Shown: in pieces, positions 58,485-64,000 of the stretch
Layout of the letters: each line of letters starts with the position of its first letter
Position numbering within the stretch: the first letter of the stretch is position 1
DNA from: Chitinophaga pinensis
GTDB lineage: Bacteria; Bacteroidota; Bacteroidia; Chitinophagales; Chitinophagaceae
Direction: 5' to 3'
Length of the DNA stretch: 64,000 nucleotides
Assembly: GCF_007896845.1 (NCBI RefSeq)
Contig: NZ_VOHS01000005.1
Coordinates: 62,001 to 126,000, forward strand
Position numbers and translations under genes: made by a program
The notes under the pieces: model-generated
What the model was told of the DNA's origin: nothing
The model's database searches: none
The model's input: only the letters and a program-made list of their open reading frames with translations

Positions 58485-60851
58485 TTATTTCAGGTTAAAG
58501 GTGTACTTACCTGCTGTCAGAATAATCTGATCAAACTGCTGTCCATTCAAAGTAATACGCGTTGCATTTTTATCATCAGTCATACCGGCTGGCAATCTTA
58601 ATGTTGCACGTGAAGGTATTTCTACAGACACCTTTATACCATTTCCTTTACGCTTCCATTCCACTTTGATCATACCTGCACTGCTGGCATAGTCTGCCTT
58701 TACAAAATTCAGTGCTTTTACAAAAGCCGGCTGTATATAAAAGTGTTGGAATCCGGGCGCTGCTTCATCCGGACGGATACCTGCCAGTGTCTTATAATAC
58801 CATGCACAATAATCGCCAAAGAAAATATGGTTGTGTGATAACTCTCCCGGCCAGTCTTCAAACAAGGTAGTTGCACCATTGGCAATCCAATGCGCCCAAC
58901 CGGCATAACCGGTATCAGTCAGCATGCGGAAAGCCACATCTGCATAACCATAATCACTCAGGGTTGGTAAAACATACTTTGTACCCATCACCCCAAAATC
59001 TGCGTGATAATTACTACGCTGTACTTTTGCAGACAGCTGCGCGGCAGTTTTAGCAGCTGCTTCAGGAGTAGCCAGTCCGTGGAAAACAGCAGCACTCAAT
59101 GCAGTCATTGTACTGTCCTTGTAAACGCCTGTATTAGCATCAAAATAAGCGCGATTAAATGCAGCACGTATACTATCAGCCAATCTGGTATAAGTCTGCT
59201 CATCGGCCTTATTACCCAATACACGCGCCATTTTCGCTACCAGTTCAGCATCTGTATAAAAATAGGCAGTGGAAGTAAGTGGCATTGGTGTTTTTACCAA
59301 AGACATCCAGTCATCCAGTCCGTGTTTGAACAGGTAACCTTCCGCACCTTTGGCCACCGCATCCGTATACTTTTTAAATGCATCATAATGCTCTCTCACT
59401 AATGCAGTATCGTTATGATAGAGATACATATACCATGTAACGAAGCCTAATGCACTGCCCCAGGCGGGACCGAAGGTAAATTCTTCATTACCCGGACGGT
59501 CATATCCCCATCCATTGGAAGGAGCAATACCCGGCATGGCGCCACTCGGCAATTGCGCGTCACGCACATCATGCAACCATTTGCGATAGCCTTCTGTAGT
59601 CTGATAATTCCATAGCCCGATTTCTGTAGAGATATGTGCATCTGCAGTCCAGCCATTCTTTTCACGCTGCGGACAATCCGTAGGGATGCTGAGGAAGTTA
59701 CTGCGATAAGACTGACGGGCAGCTTCATACAGTTTATTGATCATCGGATCAGAGCTTGTGAAATGCCCTGCTTCTTCAAATGCAGTGCTGTAAAAAAGCC
59801 CTTCCAGTGAATGTACATTCAGGTCCAGCGGTTGGTCAGTCTCAATCTGCACATATTGAAATCCGTGGTATACAAAACGTGGTGTAAACACTTCACGCTG
59901 ACCACCTTTCAGGTAATATACATCTGTCTGGAAACGGAGTTCACCGGGCATGCTCCGCATGTGTTCTGTGTTATGCACCATATCCAGTTCACCGTTTTTC
60001 AACACCTCACCATAATACATGGTCACTTTAGTACCAGCCTGTCCTTTTACTTTTAATGTAGCTACACCGGCGAAGTTCTGTCCCATATCAAACAGGTATT
60101 TTCCATTACCCAGGTTCTTCATAGATACGGGCTTAATACGGCGTATCACCTTTATGGAAGGCATGATCTGCTCGTGTAACGCTCCACCGGGGGAAGCAGT
60201 CAGCAATACCTGTTTCCAGCCGGCATCATTAAATGCGGTCTGGTTCCAGCCGGATATTTCCTGACGGGCATCATAGATCTCACCGGAATAGAGACAGTTA
60301 AACTGACTGGGGCCTGTGGAATATTTCCAGCTATTATCCGTAGCGATCGTTTCAGTCGTTCCGTCATCATAGCGGATAACAAGATCCAGTAGCAGACGTG
60401 GTGTTTTTCTCCACGGTGCATTCTGGAAACCCCATACCGCATGTGACTGGATATTATACCAGCCATTGCCCAGTTCAGCAGCAATACTCTGCGCACCTTT
60501 ACGCGATAACAGTGCTGTTACATCATATACTTTGTATAACAGGCGTTTGTCGTAGCGGGTATATGCCTGTTCCAGTACAGCGTCTGTAACAGGTTTACCG
60601 TTTACAAATACAATATGGTAACCTACACCCGCCACATAAGCAGTCGCGCTGACCACCTTCTTTTCCAGTGCAAATGTCTTTCGTAAATAAGGTGCCTTTG
60701 TAGCCGTGGTATCTTCCGTGTTGGTGATCCAGCTACCTTTCCAGGCGGTATATTGTGCGCTTACAATACTGGTGATCAGTAACAGCGCTGCAGTCAGAAT
60801 TACTCTCAATGTCAGATGTTTTAAATTATGGTACAACAGGGAATGCGACAA
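58485..60851 (-). CDS. GH78-family alpha-L-rhamnosidase
   Basis: This 788-residue protein has a signal peptide ('VILTAALLLITSIVSAQ'). N-terminal beta-sandwich domains precede the rhamnosidase N-domain ('YTRYDKRLLYKVYDV', 'LGNGWYN') and the (alpha/alpha)6 catalytic domain. 'IPTDCPQREKNGWTAD' holds the general acid and 'TTLFEDWPG' the base Glu. It releases terminal alpha-L-rhamnose, for example from rhamnogalacturonan or plant glycosides. The start is uncertain: TTG at 60851 overlaps the upstream GH127 gene by 26 bases, while TTG at 60809 would begin directly with the signal peptide. It is co-transcribed with the GH127 gene. Confidence 0.9.
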   Translation of the reverse strand: MSHSLLYHNLKHLTLRVILTAALLLITSIVSAQYTAWKGSWITNTEDTTATKAPYLRKTFALEKKVVSATAYVAGVGYHIVFVNGKPVTDAVLEQAYTRYDKRLLYKVYDVTALLSRKGAQSIAAELGNGWYNIQSHAVWGFQNAPWRKTPRLLLDLVIRYDDGTTETIATDNSWKYSTGPSQFNCLYSGEIYDARQEISGWNQTAFNDAGWKQVLLTASPGGALHEQIMPSIKVIRRIKPVSMKNLGNGKYLFDMGQNFAGVATLKVKGQAGTKVTMYYGEVLKNGELDMVHNTEHMRSMPGELRFQTDVYYLKGGQREVFTPRFVYHGFQYVQIETDQPLDLNVHSLEGLFYSTAFEEAGHFTSSDPMINKLYEAARQSYRSNFLSIPTDCPQREKNGWTADAHISTEIGLWNYQTTEGYRKWLHDVRDAQLPSGAMPGIAPSNGWGYDRPGNEEFTFGPAWGSALGFVTWYMYLYHNDTALVREHYDAFKKYTDAVAKGAEGYLFKHGLDDWMSLVKTPMPLTSTAYFYTDAELVAKMARVLGNKADEQTYTRLADSIRAAFNRAYFDANTGVYKDSTMTALSAAVFHGLATPEAAAKTAAQLSAKVQRSNYHADFGVMGTKYVLPTLSDYGYADVAFRMLTDTGYAGWAHWIANGATTLFEDWPGELSHNHIFFGDYCAWYYKTLAGIRPDEAAPGFQHFYIQPAFVKALNFVKADYASSAGMIKVEWKRKGNGIKVSVEIPSRATLRLPAGMTDDKNATRITLNGQQFDQIILTAGKYTFNLK

Positions 60852-62868
60852 CTCTCACTTTCGTAAAACCATAGGGTACGAGTGTGATATTGTGTACAAC
60901 AGAATCTACCTTCCCTTTATAGAGCCCTTCTCTGTCGGTCGGAGGCTGATAAGCAACTCCGTTCATGACCTGCCAGGAAGGGATCTTTTTAGCCTTTGCG
61001 GTTATTTCCAGTGGGGCATGCTTCAGGTTCCAGACAAAACTGGAATCCAGTGGGCGCTGCTTTGTCACTTTCATACTGTCAGCCGCATGGCGTATATCAT
61101 TGCGACGTAATGCAAAATTCCAGTCACTGGTGGGATATACGCTATAGTATGCACCTTCTGTGGGGTCGGCGTCTTTTACCCAGCGTTCTTCCAGTTTCAG
61201 GGCATATACCAGAGGACCTCTTTCTACCGCGCTGGAGTTACGTCCCCAGGTACCGGTTTTAATCGTCATGGGCAATTGTAATGTCAGCTCGTCTTTATCC
61301 TTCCATTCACGTTCGATCGTGATCATCTGACCGCCTTTATCTTTTCTTAAGGGCTGGCCATTGAGTAAGATCACAGCTTCATTACACCATGCGGGTATGC
61401 GTAACCGGAGCGGAAATTCAGTCTCTTTTTTTATAGCGATCTGAAAACGGATTTCCTCATTAAAAGGATAATCTGTTACCTCTGTGATGGTCACATCCCG
61501 GTGTTTCTTTCCTACTTCTGCCGTCATTATACAGGGGCCATATTCTAATGCAGCCACCCCTTTGTCAGCCGTCTGATACCAGAGATTAGCCGTGTATTTT
61601 GTCCAGCCCTGATGCATATTGGCCAGACAGCAGGTATAACCGCTGCGGGCGCCCAGCACATTACACATTTCACGATCGAAAGGCAATGAGAAATTGAAAA
61701 CACCTCTGCTGATCTGCAGCTGATTGGCGACCTGAAAATACTGTTTCTCATTATAGTCATCCGTCGTCTGTGTTGGCAAAGCATTAAAAGCCATCTTTTC
61801 GAGTGCATCCATATAAAATACATCTCCGGTGATCGCACTGATATTTTCCAATGAATACATGGCCTCTACGATCGCACAGAGCTCTACTCCCTGCGTAGGA
61901 TCATTTCCATTGAGATCCTCATCTCCGGAGAAGATCCCCATCGGCAGACCGTGAATCGTCATCAGGTCCTGCCAGCCGGTATGGAGATTTTTCAGGTATT
62001 CCTGTTTGCCTGTACGCTGGTAATTGACTGCCGGTGCTTTAAGTCCCATGGCTACATTCACGGCGTGTCTGTTCATCCATTGGGCATTATTGCGATAAGT
62101 GGTGGTGTTGATCACCCAGTCCCTGTTACCAAACCAGGTAGTCCATGGAAATGATTGTTGTTCGATTGTTTCTGCCAGTTCGAGCAGATAATCATCTTTG
62201 GTAATGCTGTATAGCCATTGGGCCATCATTACATTTTCCGCTCCGCGGGATTGGGCCCATTCGGTCCATTTACCCACCGGCGCTACTTTGAGTGCGTCCA
62301 GCTGATAACGGAAGTAGCGGGACATGAACTTGATTACGCGTTTGTCTTCTGTAGCGGAATAATACTGCTGCAATACTTTCAGCATGACCATTTTAGGCCA
62401 CCAGTCCTCTCCTTCTGCGGCATGTTCCGGATCAATATCGATCTGGCGGGTGATTTCTGCATTGGTCAGGGGACCGAAATAACCGCTTTTACGCTGATGA
62501 TCCAGCGTCCAGTTGACATAGCGTAATACTTTTTCTTTCAGGACAGCGTCATCCAGCAGATAAGCGAGTGGCAATGCGCCGTCCAGCCAGTAAGGAGTTT
62601 CCTCCCAGCCATCCCCGCGGCCACCTAGCCAGCCGTTATCATTTTTAATCTTGCCATAATACTCATCCAGATGACCAGATGATCCATGACGCATAATCTG
62701 AAGCTGACGTTTGAGCCAGCCCGTGGGTTTAACATTACCCAGACGTAACGCTTCATACGCGGGAGGAGTGTAGGCGCCGGGTGAGACCTGTTTGATGCCG
62801 GCTTGTGCCCCCAGTGGTAACATGAAAACCACTGGAAGTGCACAACACACCATCCATTTAATTTTCAT
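60826..62868 (-). CDS. GH127/GH146-type beta-L-arabinofuranosidase (DUF1680 family)
   Basis: This 680-residue protein has a signal peptide ('VCCALPVVFMLPLGAQA'). The catalytic domain matches DUF1680: 'WEETPYWLDGALPLAYLLDD', 'GVELCAIVEAMY' and 'GYTCCLANMHQGW'. The Glu and Cys of 'VELC' (~328-330) and the two Cys of 'TCCL' (~412) correspond to the zinc-binding Glu/Cys3 site of HypBA1, where one Cys is the nucleophile. It should remove beta-L-arabinofuranose from arabinan, pectin or hydroxyproline-linked sugars. Its 3' end overlaps the GH78 gene by 26 bases, so the two form a side-chain-trimming pair. Confidence 0.92.
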   Translation of the reverse strand: MKIKWMVCCALPVVFMLPLGAQAGIKQVSPGAYTPPAYEALRLGNVKPTGWLKRQLQIMRHGSSGHLDEYYGKIKNDNGWLGGRGDGWEETPYWLDGALPLAYLLDDAVLKEKVLRYVNWTLDHQRKSGYFGPLTNAEITRQIDIDPEHAAEGEDWWPKMVMLKVLQQYYSATEDKRVIKFMSRYFRYQLDALKVAPVGKWTEWAQSRGAENVMMAQWLYSITKDDYLLELAETIEQQSFPWTTWFGNRDWVINTTTYRNNAQWMNRHAVNVAMGLKAPAVNYQRTGKQEYLKNLHTGWQDLMTIHGLPMGIFSGDEDLNGNDPTQGVELCAIVEAMYSLENISAITGDVFYMDALEKMAFNALPTQTTDDYNEKQYFQVANQLQISRGVFNFSLPFDREMCNVLGARSGYTCCLANMHQGWTKYTANLWYQTADKGVAALEYGPCIMTAEVGKKHRDVTITEVTDYPFNEEIRFQIAIKKETEFPLRLRIPAWCNEAVILLNGQPLRKDKGGQMITIEREWKDKDELTLQLPMTIKTGTWGRNSSAVERGPLVYALKLEERWVKDADPTEGAYYSVYPTSDWNFALRRNDIRHAADSMKVTKQRPLDSSFVWNLKHAPLEITAKAKKIPSWQVMNGVAYQPPTDREGLYKGKVDSVVHNITLVPYGFTKVRVVAFPVVP

Positions 62869-63021
62869 TTGCTTGACTTGAGTAGTGAGTAATATGGAAT
62901 TTTAACGTGGGCTACAAAATAGGAAATCCTGCTTAATAATACACATTAAAAAGCAATAGAAATCCCCGCTGCTGCGGAGACAGTATAGGATGGTTACTCA
63001 GTAAAAATTACTGGTTACGGG

Positions 63022-63720
63022 TTACAACGATGGCGCGTACAACAATGGCAGTACGTCAGAAATATTGCTGACCTGTCTGAAATTCGGACTATCAATATGC
63101 ACATCTACATGTTCATGTTCCCATGTGATATGATAGGGAATATGAATAGCGCTTCCACCTATACCCAGTACCGGCAATACATCTGATTTCAGGGAGTTAC
63201 CGATCATCAGGAACTGGTCAGGTGTAATATCCAGATGCTTTAACAGCTTGCGGTAATCGGCCTCCTGTTTATCAGACATGACTTCCACATGGTGGAAATA
63301 ATGCAGGACGCCTGAATTGCGCAGTTTACGTTCCTGATCCAGCAGATCACCTTTGGTAGCAACAACAAGGCGGTAATGATCTTTCAGTACGGAGAGTACT
63401 TCGGGGACACCATCCAGTATTTCCACCGGTCTGGCCAGCAGGGCTTTTCCATATTCAATAATCTTTTCCACAGCACTGATATCAATGGTTTTATTGGACA
63501 CTGTCAATGCCGTTTCTATCATTGACAGCATAAATCCTTTAATACCATACCCGTACAGAGACAGGTTTTTGATCTCTGTCTGCAATAGTTCACGTGCGAC
63601 GGTATGCTGTGGTAAATAGCTCTCCATCAGTTGGCAAAAATCGGCTTCTGTTTCGCGGAAATAGGGTTCATTGATCCATAATGTATCATCCGCATCAAAG
63701 GCAATAACTTTTATACTCAT
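63022..63720 (-). CDS. HAD-superfamily hydrolase
   Basis: This 232-residue soluble protein has the four HAD motifs: I 'FDADDTLW' (Asp9, Asp11), II 'VVATKGD', III the conserved Lys in 'VEVMSDKQEADYRKLL', and IV 'MIGNSLKSDVLP'. A helical cap domain follows motif I ('YFRETEADFCQLMESYL'). It is a phosphatase or dehalogenase-like enzyme of unknown small-molecule substrate. It is a single-gene unit with a TACTTTTG -7 element 26 bp upstream. Confidence 0.9.
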   Translation of the reverse strand: MSIKVIAFDADDTLWINEPYFRETEADFCQLMESYLPQHTVARELLQTEIKNLSLYGYGIKGFMLSMIETALTVSNKTIDISAVEKIIEYGKALLARPVEILDGVPEVLSVLKDHYRLVVATKGDLLDQERKLRNSGVLHYFHHVEVMSDKQEADYRKLLKHLDITPDQFLMIGNSLKSDVLPVLGIGGSAIHIPYHITWEHEHVDVHIDSPNFRQVSNISDVLPLLYAPSL

Positions 63721-63746
63721 ATGTCTTCAAACTAGGGTTAATGAAA

Positions 63747-63754
63747 CAAAAGTA
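63747..63754 (-). promoter_or_regulatory. Bacteroidota -7 promoter element (TACTTTTG) for the HAD gene
   Basis: The minus strand reads TACTTTTG, an exact TAnnTTTG match, 26 bp before the ATG at 63720. No clear -33 element is seen. Confidence 0.45.
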
Positions 63755-63855
63755 TCCAATAACTATGGGTTTTCCCTGTTTTTTAATCATAAAAGTTCAC
63801 TGCTGTACTGGTGCAGATTTTGTAGTATTTAAACTGTATATTAATACTATTCATC

Positions 63856-64000
63856 TTGAACATACTGCTTACAGGCGCCAATGGTTATATAGGTCAGAGA
63901 TTGATTCCGGTATTACTGGAACAGGGCCATCACATTACCTGTTGTGTCAGGGACAGGGATAGGTTTAACCAGCAGCATGACTATCCGGTATCTGTTATAG
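63856..64000 (+). CDS. NAD(P)-binding epimerase/NmrA-like protein (3' partial)
   Basis: A TTG at 63856 opens a frame that runs off the window. The first residues 'MNILLTGANGYIGQRLIPVL' contain the extended SDR dinucleotide motif GxxGxxG ('TGANGYIGQ'), followed by 'LLEQGHHITCCVRDRDRF', where an Arg at the end of strand 2 suggests NADP preference. This resembles NDUFA9-like or NmrA-like atypical SDRs. Only 48 residues are visible, so the function is open. It is divergent from the HAD gene. Confidence 0.75.
   Translation, partial: MNILLTGANGYIGQRLIPVLLEQGHHITCCVRDRDRFNQQHDYPVSVI

Overview
The window looks like chromosome from a Bacteroidota bacterium, most likely a Chitinophaga-type member of Chitinophagaceae (inference). 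The signs are a SusC/SusD pair, several glycoside hydrolases, PorP/SprF-like proteins, giant secreted proteins ending in the gliding-motility-associated (type B) type IX secretion (T9SS) C-terminal domain, and Bacteroidota-style TAnnTTTG -7 promoter elements. No rRNA, tRNA or CRISPR array was recognised. Genes run off both ends.

1-7 kb holds regulators (two AraC, one Crp/Fnr), a drug/metabolite exporter, a methyltransferase, a DinB protein and a short-chain dehydrogenase with a frameshift. 7.5-16 kb holds a CxxCH lipoprotein, a small membrane protein, a two-gene amino-acid-oxidase plus 2-oxo-acid-decarboxylase operon, a PPP-type phosphatase and a divergent PARG-like macrodomain protein. 16.1-22.1 kb is a damaged or badly read stretch: an IS3-family element, a perfect 72-bp palindrome, a GH43 gene and a GH2 gene. 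All the frameshifts there can be explained by missing single bases. 22.3-28.7 kb holds DUF1349, DUF4846, SUFU, lysA, an ArsR regulator with a visible operator, and a GH92 mannosidase.

29.5-53.6 kb is the centrepiece: nine closely spaced minus-strand genes, probably one 24-kb operon. In transcription order they are SusC, SusD, a zinc metallohydrolase lipoprotein, a DUF4302 lipoprotein, a 2972-residue and a 1371-residue T9SS type B cargo protein, PorP/SprF, an OmpA/PD40 protein and a second PorP/SprF. A divergent two-component system (TPR sensor kinase plus NarL-type regulator) faces it across a 430-bp control region. The layout suggests a surface machine that combines giant adhesin-like proteins, their outer-membrane partners, a surface protease and a TonB-dependent importer.

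56.7-64 kb holds a beta-propeller-like secreted protein, a small S24/S26-like protein, a second imperfect palindrome related to the first, a GH78/GH127 pair for rhamnose/arabinose side chains, a HAD hydrolase and the start of an NAD(P)-binding epimerase-like gene.
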